Assembly (NCBI RefSeq): GCF_014117445.1
Contig: NZ_CP059851.1
Coordinates: 3,274,501-3,338,500, forward strand
DNA length: 64,000 bases
Origin: Sandaracinobacteroides saxicola
Lineage (GTDB): Bacteria > Pseudomonadota > Alphaproteobacteria > Sphingomonadales > Sphingomonadaceae
Direction of reading: 5' to 3'
Shown here piece after piece: positions 1 to 8,750 of this stretch. The notes beneath the pieces are model-generated. The model did not search any database. It was not told the origin of the DNA and saw only the letters and a program-made list of their open reading frames with translations. Position numbers and translations under genes: made by a program. Numbering within the stretch: position 1 is the stretch's first letter; every line of letters starts with the position of its first letter.

Positions 1-634
1 CCTGCCTCCCGGGGGGATCGTGGGGGTGATCGGGCCGAATGGCGCGGGGAAGACCACGCTGTTCCGGCTGATCACCGGGCAGGACACGCCGGACAGCGGG
101 ACCATCCGGATCGGCGAGACGGTGCATCTGGGCTATGTCGACCAGAGCCGCGATGACCTGTCGCCCAACAAGAATGTCTGGGAGGAAGTGAGCGGCGGCA
201 ACGACCGCTTCTATTTCGGCAAGCAGGAAGTCTCGACGCGGGCCTATGTGGGCGCTTTCGGCTTCAAGGGCGGCGACCAGCAGAAGAAGGTGGGCGTGCT
301 TTCGGGCGGGGAGCGCAACCGGGTGCATCTGGCGAAGATGCTGAAGGACGGCGGCAATGTGCTGCTGCTGGACGAGCCCACCAACGACCTGGACGTGGAG
401 ACGTTGCGCGCGCTGGAGGAGGCACTGGAGAATTTCGCCGGCTGCGCAGTGGTGATCAGCCACGACCGCTTCTTCCTCGACCGGCTGGCGACGCATATCC
501 TGGCGTTCGAGGGCGACAGCCATGTGGAATGGTTCGAGGGCAATTTCGAAGCCTATGAGGCGGACAAGGTGCGCCGCCTGGGCGATGCCGCGACGCGGCC
601 ACACCGGGTGAGCTACAAGAGGCTCACCCGGTAA
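1..634 (+). CDS. ettA: Energy-dependent translational throttle protein EttA, 3' part
   Basis: This is the C-terminal ABC domain of a duplicated ABC-F ATPase; the reading frame is open from the first bases, so the 5' part (about 350 residues) lies outside the window. Visible are Walker A (GPNGAGKTT), the signature [12 protein letters not shown], Walker B ([12 protein letters not shown]) and the switch histidine ([10 protein letters not shown]). ABC-F proteins of the EttA type bind the ribosomal E site and gate the first elongation steps according to ATP level. The C-terminus ([11 protein letters not shown]) is of EttA type. The last codons and stop are built into a perfect hairpin that is repeated 85 bases downstream. 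Confidence 0.93.
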   Translation, partial: LPPGGIVGVIGPNGAGKTTLFRLITGQDTPDSGTIRIGETVHLGYVDQSRDDLSPNKNVWEEVSGGNDRFYFGKQEVSTRAYVGAFGFKGGDQQKKVGVLSGGERNRVHLAKMLKDGGNVLLLDEPTNDLDVETLRALEEALENFAGCAVVISHDRFFLDRLATHILAFEGDSHVEWFEGNFEAYEADKVRRLGDAATRPHRVSYKRLTR

Positions 635-725
635 AGTGGCCGCGCAACAAGCGACTCCGACGATGCCCTGCATCGTCGGGGGGCCACACCGGGTGAGCTA
701 CAAGAGGCTCACCCGGTAAAGTGGC
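597..725. repeat. Duplicated ettA tail: two 44-base direct repeats, each a hairpin, around a third hairpin
   Basis: Bases 597-640 recur exactly at 682-725. Each copy folds: arm ACCGGGTGAGC (603-613; 688-698), an eight-base loop, and the complementary arm (622-632; 707-717), extended by GCCAC/GTGGC outside an AAA bulge. Between them lies a 10-bp perfect stem with a CCT loop (657-666/670-679). The first copy contains the ettA stop codon (632-634); the second ends just before the stop of the convergent Uma2 gene. There is no T-tract. Probably a two-way transcription end; the duplication itself is unusual. Confidence 0.8.
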
Positions 726-727
726 GG

Positions 728-1318
728 CTATGCCGGCGTCAGGACGACGCTGACACCGGGGTTCGTGATCGAGGCGAGCGGCTGGGTGAGCGGTTGTTCC
801 CGCCGGGTGCGATAGCCTGCCGCGGCCGGGGCGGCGTGCTGCCACAGGCGCCGGCATTCGATGTCGATCACCCAATATTCCGGGATGCCCGCCGCGGCGT
901 AGAGCTGGGCCTTGCGGCCGAGGTCGTGGGAGAGGGTGGTGTCGGCGACCTCGATGACGATGGCCGCCTGTTCGGCGGGAACCGCGCCGTCGCCGCGATA
1001 GCCGGTGAGCGTGATGTCGGGTTCCAGCAGCGAGGTGGGCGACAGGCGAACGGCGACCTCGACCTGAGGTTCGAGCGGGGACGCGATGGCACGCAAGGCG
1101 AGCGCCAGTTCGACCGCGAGGCGGGATTTCAGGCGCGCATGCGGGCTGCATTGCGCGTTCATGACCTGGATTTCCCCATCGACCAGCTCGCTCTTGGCAT
1201 AGCCCTCGAACAGGCCCTGGTCGCTCATCGAGAGGAACTGGTCCACCGTGAAGCGGTAGGGCATGGGGGTGGTCGCAGCGAGGGATACAGCGGCGTTCAT
1301 GGAGAGAGGATAGCGCAT
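728..1318 (-). CDS. Uma2 family (DUF820) restriction-endonuclease-like protein
   Basis: The protein of 196 residues matches the Uma2/DUF820 family, a PD-(D/E)xK nuclease fold found in many copies in cyanobacteria and some proteobacteria; biological role unknown. Recognisable parts are the N-terminal MPYRFTVDQFLSM segment, the LVDGEIQVMNA strand, EPDITLTGYRGD, the AIVIEVADTTLSHD core with the acidic residue, a lysine in RKAQLYAAAGIPEYWVID, and the C-terminal VVLTPA. The start could be the first ATG (1318) or the internal one at 1300. It stands alone, convergent to ettA, with no nuclease partner or methylase beside it. Nuclease activity is inferred from the family only. Confidence 0.85.
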   Translation of the reverse strand: MRYPLSMNAAVSLAATTPMPYRFTVDQFLSMSDQGLFEGYAKSELVDGEIQVMNAQCSPHARLKSRLAVELALALRAIASPLEPQVEVAVRLSPTSLLEPDITLTGYRGDGAVPAEQAAIVIEVADTTLSHDLGRKAQLYAAAGIPEYWVIDIECRRLWQHAAPAAAGYRTRREQPLTQPLASITNPGVSVVLTPA

Positions 1319-1369
1319 GTCGCCAGGGAGGCCAATGGTACAGGGGGCAATGGGGCGGATGATGAAGAC

Positions 1370-2023
1370 ATGACGGACCTGTCAGGGTCCATGATGGACC
1401 GTGACCATCGCATCATCGCGCTGTGGCTGCCCGCCCCGGCGCGCGCGGTTTTCCAGGCGGTAACCGCGTTCGACGCCGAGCTGGCGCGGGTGGCGACCGG
1501 GGCGAAGGAGCCGATGCTGGGCGCGATCCGGCTGGCGTGGTGGCGGGAGCGGGTGGAGGATCTGGCGAACGGGCGCGACGCGCCAGCGCAGCCGATCCTG
1601 GCGGCGCTGGCCGCCGTTCGGGCGCAGGTGGATCTGCGGCTGCTGGCGCAGCTGGACGAGGCCTGGCTGCCGCTGCTGGAGGAGGGGGTGGCGGACTGGG
1701 CCGGGCATGCCGCGGTGCGCGGCCGGCTGCTGTTCGCGGCGCTGGGGGAGGCCGGCGCGTTCGGCGCGGCGGCGGGCGCCAGCTGGGCGGCGGGCGAGGT
1801 GGCGCGCGGCGCGCTGGGCGCGGCGGCCGGGGAGCCGGTGCTGGCGTCGCTGCGGCATCTGGCGACCCCGCCACGGACGACCGAAGGCGCGGCGCGGGCC
1901 TTGCTGGCGCTGGCGCGGCTGGGGGCGCGGGATCTGGCGCGGGCGGTGGCGGGGCGCGGGGTGGAGCCGCGTGGCACCGCGGGGCGGCAGTGGCTGATCG
2001 CGCGCACGATGCTGGCGGGATGA
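1370..2023 (+). CDS. Squalene/phytoene synthase family protein, short form
   Basis: About 217 residues. The segment EPMLGAIRLAWWRERVEDL is the hallmark of the short squalene/phytoene synthase-like proteins related to NDUFAF6, a mitochondrial complex I assembly factor. The Asp-rich DxxxD motifs that bind diphosphate in true synthases are not visible, so a prenyl-transfer reaction is unlikely; a role in respiratory complex assembly is only an inference from NDUFAF6. The start was placed at ATG 1370, with ATG 1391 or 1394 as alternatives, because upstream sequence in frame is antisense to the Uma2 gene and lacks family similarity. The protein is very rich in Ala, Arg and Gly. Confidence 0.75.
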   Translation: MTDLSGSMMDRDHRIIALWLPAPARAVFQAVTAFDAELARVATGAKEPMLGAIRLAWWRERVEDLANGRDAPAQPILAALAAVRAQVDLRLLAQLDEAWLPLLEEGVADWAGHAAVRGRLLFAALGEAGAFGAAAGASWAAGEVARGALGAAAGEPVLASLRHLATPPRTTEGAARALLALARLGARDLARAVAGRGVEPRGTAGRQWLIARTMLAG

Positions 2024-2071
2024 GCTGACAGGGTGATTGACGGAAAAGTCGCGGCGGCATAGCCTGGGGCC

Positions 2072-2581
2072 ATGGCCAAGAACCCGCCGTCCGCTGCCAC
2101 CATCGCGCTGCGCATCGGCGCGGGCTGTCATTTCGGCGCCGGGATGATGGCGCACATGATGCATGGCGGGCAGGTGGCGGGCAACGGGCCGCACAGCGGG
2201 CTGCACAGCCTGAACCTGGCGGCGGGCATGTATCCGGGGCTGCACGAGGTGGCGCGGATCGACACCGATGCGCGGGTGCCGGGGATCTATTGCGCCGATG
2301 TGGCGCTGACAGGGGCGAAGGCGGCGAAACGCAGTTCCTTCTTTCCGGCGATCATGACCTGGGTGCAGATCCAGGCGGCGATCACCGCCGCCTGGGAGGA
2401 CAGCCATGTCTATGCGCCGCAATCCGAGGTCTATGGGCAGATCGCCGCCAAATATGGGCTTTCCTGGGCCGGGCTGGCGACCATCGGCGGGCACCGCATC
2501 TGGGTGGGCGGCACGCGCGCCGGCACGATGGCCAACCCGCTGGACACCGCCTTTCCGGCGGTGAACAACAAGTTCCTGTAG
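2072..2581 (+). CDS. Hypothetical protein, weak resemblance to bacterial EndoU nuclease domain
   Basis: A 169-residue protein without a clear signal peptide. The order HMMHGG, a Gly/His stretch GNGPHSGLHS, an aspartate-rich VARIDTD strand and SSFFPAIMTWVQIQAAI resembles the bacterial EndoU fold (HI..G, GGxH, FFP.W...I..AI), and the C-terminal GHRIWVGGTRAGTMANPLDTAFPAV could be the last strands. The similarity is by eye and weak. EndoU domains are RNases often used as toxins, but no immunity gene or secretion domain is seen here; the next gene is an EF-hand protein. A profile search would decide. The function should be regarded as unknown. Confidence 0.6.
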   Translation: MAKNPPSAATIALRIGAGCHFGAGMMAHMMHGGQVAGNGPHSGLHSLNLAAGMYPGLHEVARIDTDARVPGIYCADVALTGAKAAKRSSFFPAIMTWVQIQAAITAAWEDSHVYAPQSEVYGQIAAKYGLSWAGLATIGGHRIWVGGTRAGTMANPLDTAFPAVNNKFL

Positions 2582-2627
2582 CGCGGCGGCGCGTGCCGCG
2601 ATAGGATTCGGCCGGGTCGATGCAGGA

Positions 2628-3125
2628 ATGCTGCCGATGACCCTTTCCGACCATCTTCGTTCCCTGTCGCCGCGCTGGTGGATCGCCGGTGGCGCGGTCC
2701 TGCTGCTGCTGGTGCTGACGCTCGGCTGGATGCTGGGGCGTGCCGGCGTGGAGCCTTCGGTGGCAAGCCCCGCGGTGGCGAAGGCGGCACTGCCGGCGGC
2801 AGAGGGGCCGGTGCTGCCGTTGCCGGTGGCGGACGTGAAAAGCCGGGAGAAGAAGCGCTTCGCCCGCGCCGACCGGGACGATGACGGGCTGATCGAGCAG
2901 GCAGAATATCTGGCCAACCGGAAGAAGGCGTTCGACAAGCTGGACGCGAATGGCGACGGCCGGCTGGATTTCGCCGAATATGCCGTCAAGACGGTGGCGA
3001 AGTTCGCGGGCGCCGATGCCGACAACAATGGCCGGCTGACCGCGGCGGAGTTCGCGACGACGGCGCCGAAGCCGCGGGTGAAGAAGCCGGTGGATTGTCC
3101 GCCGGTGATGGCGGAGGCGGATTGA
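2628..3125 (+). CDS. Membrane-anchored EF-hand calcium-binding protein
   Basis: A 165-residue protein with an N-terminal transmembrane or signal-anchor helix (about residues 17-38, WWIAGGAVLLLLVLTLGWML), a linker rich in Ala/Pro/Val, and three EF-hand loops: DRDDDGLIEQAE, DANGDGRLDFAE and DADNNGRLTAAE. Loops of this spacing bind Ca2+ through the Asp/Asn and the final Glu. The C-terminal part is basic and ends with a lone Cys. It is probably a periplasmic calcium-binding protein held in the inner membrane; no partner is evident from the neighbours. ATG 2637 (MTLSDHL) is an alternative start. Confidence 0.85.
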   Translation: MLPMTLSDHLRSLSPRWWIAGGAVLLLLVLTLGWMLGRAGVEPSVASPAVAKAALPAAEGPVLPLPVADVKSREKKRFARADRDDDGLIEQAEYLANRKKAFDKLDANGDGRLDFAEYAVKTVAKFAGADADNNGRLTAAEFATTAPKPRVKKPVDCPPVMAEAD

Positions 3126-3137
3126 GGTGAGGTGAGG

Positions 3138-3216
3138 GGCTTGCTGGCCCCCTCCGCTCGGCTGCGCCGAGTCGCTCCCCGGCAGCTTCGCTGGCCTTCG
3201 GCGCCGGGGGAGAGGG
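3138..3216. repeat. Intergenic stem-loop cluster between convergent genes
   Basis: The 94 bases between the EF-hand gene and holA hold three nested hairpins: GGGGC/GCCCC near 3136-3151, CTCGGC-TGC-GCCGAG at 3157-3171, and CCCCGGC/GCCGGGG at 3177-3183/3203-3209 enclosing AGC-TTC-GCT. This looks like a dispersed palindromic repeat of G+C-rich genomes that here also serves as a two-way transcription end; no T-tract follows. Confidence 0.55.
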
Positions 3217-3219
3217 AGG

Positions 3220-4245
3220 TCAGCGACCCCGGGCGGCGAGGCCGAGGAGGCCTTGCCAGGCGAGGATGTCGCCGGGGGACTGTGGCGCCTTGATGGCGCG
3301 TTCCAGCGTCAGCATGCGGTCGAGCGCGGCGGCGAGGGCCGGAGTGCGCCAGCGTTGCAGCTGGGCGGCGGTGCGGTCCTTGTCTTTCCAGAAGACGGGG
3401 GGGCGGGCGGCGTCCACCGCGGCCTGCGCGCTCCTGCCGCCATCCATGGCGGCGCGCAGCTCGGCGAGCTGCATCAGCTTGCGGGCCATGGCGCGCAGGA
3501 CGGGGATGGCGCTGGTGCCGTCGGCCGCGAACAGGGTCAGCTGGCGGTCGACCGCGGCGGTGTCGCCATCGAGCAGGGCGTTCACGAAAGCGTCGATTTC
3601 GGCTTCGCCCGAATCGGCGCCGAGGGCGGCGAGATGATCGGGTTCAAGCGCTTTCGGCGCTTCGGGCGAGGCGTCGAGCCAGAGGGCGAACTTCTCCAGC
3701 TCCTGCGCGATCAGCCCGCGGTCGCCGTTGGTGGCGGCGATCAGCTGCCGCAGCGCGGGCCGGGAGAGTTTGAGGCCGAGGTCGCGCGCGCGGTCGCCGG
3801 CGAGGCGGCCCGATTGGTCGGCGTTCAGGGCATAGTTCTGGAAGGCGAGCGCATGGCCATGCGCCTCGGCGGCGGCTTTCAGCTTGCTGGCCTTGCTGAG
3901 GTCGCCGGCGATGAGGAGGACAGGGTTGCCGGCGGCGGGCGCGGCCAGCAGCAGCTCGACTGCCTGGGTGATGGCGTCGGCGGCGCCGGTCACGCGGATG
4001 ACACGGGCGCCGCCGAACATGCTGATGGCGGCGGCTTCATCCGCCAGGCGCGCCGGATCCTCGGCCAGCTGCGCGGGCGAAAGCTCAGTGATGCTGAGCG
4101 GATCGCCGGGGTCGGCGAGTTTGGCGGCGAGCTGCGCGGCCATGTCGCGGGAGGCGGATTCATCCTCGCCATGGAACAGGGCGAGGCGCAGGGTGGGCGG
4201 CCAGGCGGCGAGAAGCTGGGGGAAGCCGTCCTTCGCGGCCTTCAT
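3220..4245 (-). CDS. holA: DNA polymerase III subunit delta
   Basis: A 341-residue HolA protein, the clamp-loader subunit that opens the beta sliding clamp. Typical features are the N-terminal LALFHGEDESASRDMAAQLAAKL strand, a conserved SMFGGARVIRV segment and the middle ALRQLIAATNGDRGLIAQELEKFALW (hallmark GNDxxxLxxELEKL-like) followed by the collar domain with DGDTAAVDRQLTLF and VFWKDKDRTAAQLQRW. Length is normal for alphaproteobacteria. It is the last gene of the minus-strand group DUF3576-leuS-lptE-holA and overlaps lptE by four bases (ATGA), so it is probably translationally coupled. Confidence 0.92.
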   Translation of the reverse strand: MKAAKDGFPQLLAAWPPTLRLALFHGEDESASRDMAAQLAAKLADPGDPLSITELSPAQLAEDPARLADEAAAISMFGGARVIRVTGAADAITQAVELLLAAPAAGNPVLLIAGDLSKASKLKAAAEAHGHALAFQNYALNADQSGRLAGDRARDLGLKLSRPALRQLIAATNGDRGLIAQELEKFALWLDASPEAPKALEPDHLAALGADSGEAEIDAFVNALLDGDTAAVDRQLTLFAADGTSAIPVLRAMARKLMQLAELRAAMDGGRSAQAAVDAARPPVFWKDKDRTAAQLQRWRTPALAAALDRMLTLERAIKAPQSPGDILAWQGLLGLAARGR

Positions 4246-4727
4246 TGGCCCTGCCGGGCGTAGAGCGAGAGGCGGGCGACGATCTGGTCGGCGACGGTGT
4301 CCGCCAGCCGTTCGAGCGCGGTGGTCTCGGCAGCGACGGTCGCATATTCGGAGCCGACGACATCGATGCCGGCATCCGAGCCGGCGGTGGCGTCGAGCAC
4401 CGGCTTGTCGCTGCCGACCGGCGTGAGCTGATAGCGGGCGCGCAGCGTGCGGCGTTCGCGGATGATCGAATTGTCGCCGCGCACGCCGAAGCCGTCGATG
4501 CGGTCGTCGAGCGCGATCGTCAGGCGGTAGCGGACCTCGCCGCCTGGTTTCAGCCGCTGGTTGAGGCGGTCCCGCATCAGGAAGCCGGCCTTGTCGGGGA
4601 TGGGGGCGATTTCGATCTGCGACAGGAGCGTGGCGGTGGGGCCGGCCTCCCCGCCGGAATAGATGGGCGTGAGGCCGCAGCCGGGCAGCGCCAGCAGCAG
4701 GGCGAGGGCGGCGAGCCTAGGCGACAA
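4242..4727 (-). CDS. lptE: LPS assembly lipoprotein LptE
   Basis: A 161-residue lipoprotein with signal peptide and lipobox LPGC (Cys about residue 17). The sequence GLTPIYSGG after the cysteine, the basic LRARYQLT strand and the C-terminal helix fit LptE, the plug lipoprotein that sits in the LptD barrel and delivers lipopolysaccharide to the outer leaflet of the outer membrane. The leuS-lptE-holA order is widely conserved in proteobacteria and supports the call. The start lies 11 bases inside the end of leuS; the stop overlaps the holA start. Confidence 0.88.
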   Translation of the reverse strand: MSPRLAALALLLALPGCGLTPIYSGGEAGPTATLLSQIEIAPIPDKAGFLMRDRLNQRLKPGGEVRYRLTIALDDRIDGFGVRGDNSIIRERRTLRARYQLTPVGSDKPVLDATAGSDAGIDVVGSEYATVAAETTALERLADTVADQIVARLSLYARQGQ

Positions 4728-7275
4728 GGTTCACCAGCCGGTCAGGCACGACGATGATCTTCTTCGGCGCCACGCCGTTGAGGGCCGCGGTGATTTTCGG
4801 CAGCGCGAGGATGGTCGCCTCCACGCTATCGCGCGCCAGGCCCTTGGGCAGGGTGGCGGTGTCGCGCAGCTTGCCGTTGACCTGGACGGCGTAGGTGACG
4901 CTGTCCTCCACCAGCAGCGCGGGATCGGCGACGGGCCAGGGGGCGTTGGCGATGAGGCTGGTGTTACCGAGCGACGCCCAGGCTTCCTCCGCCACGTGCG
5001 GGATCATCGGGGCGACGAGGCGCAGCAGCGTGCGGGCGGCGTCGGCGCGGGTGGCGCAGGGTGATGCGCGTTCGATGGCGGTCGCCAGTTCATAGGCGCG
5101 GGCGACCGCCTTGTTGAATTGCAGCCGGTCGATGTCCTGGGTGATGCCGTCGATGGCGCGGTGGAGCGCGCGGGCGAGCGGCAGGTCTTCGCCGCTGCTG
5201 GTGTCAGCCCCCAGCGCCCCGATGCGCCAGACGCGCTGGACGAAGCGCCAGGCGCCTTCGATGCCGGCCAAGGACCAGGCGAGGTCGCGTTCCGGCGGCG
5301 AATCGGAGAGCATGAACCAGCGCGCGGCGTCGGCGCCGAACTGGTCGATGATGGCGTCGGGATCGACGACATTCTTCTTCGACTTCGACATTTTCTCGGT
5401 GCGGCCGATGGTGATGGGGGCGCCGCTGGCGATCTCGACGGCGGTATCGCCGCGTTTTTCGACCAGCGCCGGTTCCAGCCACTGGCCGTCGGCGTTGCTG
5501 TAGGTCTCGTGCGTGACCATCCCCTGCGTGAACAGGCCGGCGAAGGGTTCGGTGAGGCCCAATTGCCCCATGTGCGCCAGCGCGCGCGTCCAGAAGCGGG
5601 CGTAGAGCAGGTGCAGGATCGCATGTTCGACGCCGCCGATATATTGGCCGACGGGAAGCCAGGCCTCCGCCTCGGCACGGTCGAAGGGCCTGTCCGCCGG
5701 CTGGCTGGCGAAGCGGATGAAATACCAGCTGCTGTTGGTGAAGGTGTCGAGCGTGTCGGTCTCCCGCCGGGCGGGTGTGCCGCAGGCGGGGCAGGGGACA
5801 TGTTTCCAGGTCGGATGCCGGTCGAGCGGGTTGCCGGGGACATCGAAGCTGACATCCTGGGGCAGCACCACCGGCAGGTCGGCGCGGGGGACGGGGACGG
5901 CGCCGCAATCCTGGCAATGGATGATCGGGATCGGCGTGCCCCAGTAGCGCTGGCGGCTGACCCCCCAGTCCCGCAGGCGGAACACGGTGGTGCCCTGGCC
6001 CCAGCCTTCGGCCTCGGCCCGGGCGATGACGGCGCGCTTGGCGCTTTCCACGTCCAGGCCGTTCAGGAAATCCGAATTGATGATGCGGCCGGGGCCGACA
6101 TACGCCTCGTCAGCGATGGGCGTGTCCTCGTCCCCGACCTCCGCGACGACGCGCGGCACGGGCAGCATATATTTGCGGGCGAAGTCGAGGTCGCGCTGGT
6201 CATGCGCCGGGCAGCCGAAGATGGCGCCGGTGCCATAGTCCATCAGCACGAAATTGGCGACAAAAACGGGCAGCGTGCGGCCGGGGATCAGCGGGTGGGC
6301 GACGCTGAGGCCGGTGTCGAAGCCCTTCTTCTCCTGTGTCTCGATCTCCGCCGCCGACGTGCCGCCGGCGCGGCATTCCGCGATGAAGGCGGCGAGCAGC
6401 GGCTGCGCGGCGGCGCAGGCGGTGGCCAGCGGGTGGTCGATGGCGACGGCGGCGAAGGAGGCGCCGAAGAGGGTGTCCGGGCGGGTGGTGAAGACGTCGA
6501 AGGCGGCAATGCCGTTGGCGTGAGGGGACTCCCCCACCCCCGGCCCCTCCCCTGAAGGGGAGGGGAGATGGAAGGTGAAGCGCAACCCTTGCGACTTCCC
6601 GATCCAGTTTTCCTGCATCAGGCGGACTTTTTCCGGCCAGGCGTCGAGCGATTTCAGGTCGTCGGCCAGTTCGCCGGCGAAGGCGGTGATGCGCAGGAAC
6701 CATTGGGTGAGCTTGCGGCGCTCGACCGGCGCGCCGGAGCGCCAGCCGCGGCCGTCGATTACCTGTTCGTTGGCCAGCACGGTCATGTCGACCGGGTCCC
6801 AGTTTACCCAGGCGTCCTTCCGCGTCACAAGGCCAGCGTCGAGCATGTCCAGGAACAGCGCCTGTTCGTGGCCGTAATAATCGGGTTCGCAGGTGGCAAG
6901 CTCGCGGCTCCAGTCCAGCGCGAAGCCGAGGCGCTTCAGCTGCGCCTTCATCGCGGCGATGTTGGCGCGGGTCCACTCGCCGGGATGCACCCGTCGTTCG
7001 ATGGCGGCGTTTTCGGCGGGCATGCCGAAGGCGTCCCAGCCCATCGGGTGCAGCACCTCGTGCCCCTGCATGCGCCGCGCGCGGGCGATCACGTCGCCCA
7101 TGGTATAGTTGCGGACATGGCCCATGTGGATGCGGCCCGACGGGTAGGGGAACATCTCCAGCACGAAGCTCTTGGGTTTCGGGCTGGCGCTGTCGGCGCG
7201 AAAGGTGCCCTCCGCCTCCCAGCGCGCCTGCCAGCGGGCATCGGCGGCCGCAGGGTTGAACCGGCTGTCACTCAT
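4717..7275 (-). CDS. leuS: Leucine--tRNA ligase
   Basis: An 852-residue class I synthetase that charges tRNA-Leu in the cytoplasm. The HIGH signature is HMGH (50-53), KMSKS is intact (628-632), and the editing domain contains TTRPDTLFG and [10 protein letters not shown]. The start ATG 7275 overlaps the upstream stop in TGATG; the frame stays open far upstream but that part is unlike any LeuRS. Residues 237-252 (nt 6520-6567) are not native looking: they are encoded by a CCCCTCCCCT palindrome and read [16 protein letters not shown], inserted at the hairpin leading into the editing domain. The frame is kept, so the enzyme is probably functional. Confidence 0.96.
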   Translation of the reverse strand: MSDSRFNPAAADARWQARWEAEGTFRADSASPKPKSFVLEMFPYPSGRIHMGHVRNYTMGDVIARARRMQGHEVLHPMGWDAFGMPAENAAIERRVHPGEWTRANIAAMKAQLKRLGFALDWSRELATCEPDYYGHEQALFLDMLDAGLVTRKDAWVNWDPVDMTVLANEQVIDGRGWRSGAPVERRKLTQWFLRITAFAGELADDLKSLDAWPEKVRLMQENWIGKSQGLRFTFHLPSPSGEGPGVGESPHANGIAAFDVFTTRPDTLFGASFAAVAIDHPLATACAAAQPLLAAFIAECRAGGTSAAEIETQEKKGFDTGLSVAHPLIPGRTLPVFVANFVLMDYGTGAIFGCPAHDQRDLDFARKYMLPVPRVVAEVGDEDTPIADEAYVGPGRIINSDFLNGLDVESAKRAVIARAEAEGWGQGTTVFRLRDWGVSRQRYWGTPIPIIHCQDCGAVPVPRADLPVVLPQDVSFDVPGNPLDRHPTWKHVPCPACGTPARRETDTLDTFTNSSWYFIRFASQPADRPFDRAEAEAWLPVGQYIGGVEHAILHLLYARFWTRALAHMGQLGLTEPFAGLFTQGMVTHETYSNADGQWLEPALVEKRGDTAVEIASGAPITIGRTEKMSKSKKNVVDPDAIIDQFGADAARWFMLSDSPPERDLAWSLAGIEGAWRFVQRVWRIGALGADTSSGEDLPLARALHRAIDGITQDIDRLQFNKAVARAYELATAIERASPCATRADAARTLLRLVAPMIPHVAEEAWASLGNTSLIANAPWPVADPALLVEDSVTYAVQVNGKLRDTATLPKGLARDSVEATILALPKITAALNGVAPKKIIVVPDRLVNLVA
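6520..6567 (-). repeat. Palindromic repeat inserted in frame in leuS
   Basis: The core is a 10-bp perfect palindrome with a two-base loop (CCCCTCCCCT at 6544-6553, its complement at 6556-6565), followed in the gene direction by GGCCGGGGGTGGGGGAG. Sequences of this type are familiar as dispersed intergenic repeats in G+C-rich bacteria. Here one encodes 16 residues rich in Pro, Gly, Ser and Glu between RFTFH and [16 protein letters not shown] of LeuRS, a loop where other LeuRS proteins are shorter. Confidence 0.75.
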
Positions 7276-7730
7276 CAGTTGGCGCCGGCGGCCGCCTGCC
7301 GCAATTCGCGCGCGCGCGTCAGGATGGCTTCCTCCAGCTTCTGCACGGTGCCGGCGCGCACCGGCGCCTCCACCCAGCCGGCGGCGCCCATCGTCTGGCG
7401 CGTGGCACTGACCTGCAGCGCATCCGCGCGCAGCGCGCCATCGAGGATGGCGACGGAGACCTTCACCCGCTCGTTGGGCAGCTGCGGGTTGTTGAACCAG
7501 TCGGTCAGGATGACGCCGCCGTTCGAATCGACCTGGGCGAGCGGCATGAACTTCAGCGTTTCCAGGCTGGCGCGCCACAGGAAGCTGTTGACGCCGATCT
7601 GGGTGACCTTGGTGGCCTGCGCCAGCTCGGTGCGCACGCGATCTTTCTTGCCGCAACCGGCGAGCAGCCCGAGCGCGGCCAGCGCGATGACGGCAACGGT
7701 GGTTGCGTGGCGGGGACGGGCGAGGACCAT
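7275..7730 (-). CDS. DUF3576 domain lipoprotein
   Basis: A 151-residue lipoprotein with lipobox LAGC (Cys about residue 26) followed by a charged GKKDRVR segment. The body ([32 protein letters not shown], then [18 protein letters not shown]) is the DUF3576 signature seen throughout alphaproteobacteria directly upstream of leuS. The protein is expected on the periplasmic face of a membrane; its biochemical role is not known. The stop overlaps the leuS start by one base (TGATG), so the two are likely co-translated together with lptE and holA. Confidence 0.9.
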   Translation of the reverse strand: MVLARPRHATTVAVIALAALGLLAGCGKKDRVRTELAQATKVTQIGVNSFLWRASLETLKFMPLAQVDSNGGVILTDWFNNPQLPNERVKVSVAILDGALRADALQVSATRQTMGAAGWVEAPVRAGTVQKLEEAILTRARELRQAAAGAN

Positions 7731-7830
7731 GGGCTACTCCAGCAAGAACAGGGGCACGCCATAGCGGTGCGGAGGGGGAGCACGCAACCATGCAGTCGGG
7801 CGCGTCCCGCCTGATGAGTGTCATGGAAAT

Positions 7831-7853
7831 GTCAAATGCTGTGGGCATTTGGC
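7831..7853. promoter_or_regulatory. Inverted repeat in the divergent DUF3576 / 7924 gap
   Basis: GTCAAATGC at 7831-7839 and GCATTTGGC at 7845-7853 pair with one G-T, around a five-base loop. It is the only clear dyad in the 193 bases between the divergent genes and could be an operator or an RNA stem; nothing in the sequence tells which gene it serves. Confidence 0.35.
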
Positions 7854-7923
7854 AACAGGGTTGTTCGCTTTCCATTCAGGATGGCGGAAATAAGGCACAA
7901 AGGATTGACCGCGCCTGTCGCGT

Positions 7924-8727
7924 ATGGATGATGGAGTCATGGAGTCGTTCGGGGCCTTCGACCGTGCAAAACCGGCTGCCCGCCTGCTGGCGGGGCTGCT
8001 GCTGTGCGCCGCGGTGCTGGCACCGGCGACCGCGAATACCGCGCCGCGGACGAAGGCGAAACCGCAGGTGACGACGGAGAGCGAGACCGCGGCCTATCGC
8101 GTGAAATCCAATGCGCTGCCTGACCTGACGCCGCCGACGCTGGATGTCAGCCGGTTCGCCTTCACCGCGCCCGGCCGCGTGTCCGGCGCGCGGGTGGCGA
8201 CGGTGGAACGGGGATTTCGCTTCACCCCGGCCGGCGCGAGCGACCGGCGGGCGATCGCGGTGGGCGTGACCAGCCGGGTCATCACGGCCAGCGCCGCGCC
8301 GACGGGCAGCGCCGCGGTGCGGGCGGCGAATGCGGCGTCCGCCGCTGATTTCGGCATGATGCCGAGCAGCTATAATGTCGACCTGTCGGTCGGCTGGCTG
8401 GGCTTTGCCGTCAACGGCGGGATCAGCCGGGTGGATCAGGGGCTGGCGCTTGGCCGGCGGGACGGGGTCGATGTCGGACTGAGCTATCGCGGCAGTCGCT
8501 GGCGCACCGCCCTGATGGCGACCGCCGAGCGGGGCGGACCGTTGCTGATCGACCGGCGCAAGCCCGAGGAGCGTTATTCGTTCGAGGCGACCGGCGCCTA
8601 TCTGCTGTCGCCGGGCGTCGCGGTGACGGGCGGCGTGCGCTATCGCCTGACGCCGGTCAACCCGACGCTGCTTGATCCGGACCGCGAGGACCGCGCGGTG
8701 TTCGTGGGCGGCGCGCTGGCGTTCTGA
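7924..8727 (+). CDS. Putative exported beta-strand-rich protein of unknown function
   Basis: A 267-residue protein with an N-terminal signal (LLAGLLLCAAVLAPATA, cleavage probably near residue 38). The C-terminal half alternates hydrophobic and polar residues and ends GGALAF with a terminal Phe, as outer-membrane barrel proteins do (strands YNVDLSVGWLGFAVNGGIS, VDVGLSYRGSRWRTALMAT, YSFEATGAYLLSPGVAVTGGVRYRL). I do not recognise a named family; a small outer-membrane barrel is an inference from this pattern. Two starts are possible, ATG 7924 and ATG 7939. Neither neighbour suggests a function. Confidence 0.65.
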   Translation: MDDGVMESFGAFDRAKPAARLLAGLLLCAAVLAPATANTAPRTKAKPQVTTESETAAYRVKSNALPDLTPPTLDVSRFAFTAPGRVSGARVATVERGFRFTPAGASDRRAIAVGVTSRVITASAAPTGSAAVRAANAASAADFGMMPSSYNVDLSVGWLGFAVNGGISRVDQGLALGRRDGVDVGLSYRGSRWRTALMATAERGGPLLIDRRKPEERYSFEATGAYLLSPGVAVTGGVRYRLTPVNPTLLDPDREDRAVFVGGALAF

Positions 8728-8750
8728 TTGGCTGACGGTCAGTCCGGCCC

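Noticed and set aside
728-1318. Uma2 gene as a transposon-borne gene
   Set aside because: No inverted repeats or transposase; the direct repeats nearby are copies of the ettA tail, not target duplications of a transposon end.
7276-7875. Extension of leuS to a 1052-residue protein
   Set aside because: The extra 200 residues overlap the DUF3576 gene in another frame and are low-complexity; LeuRS homology starts at ATG 7275.
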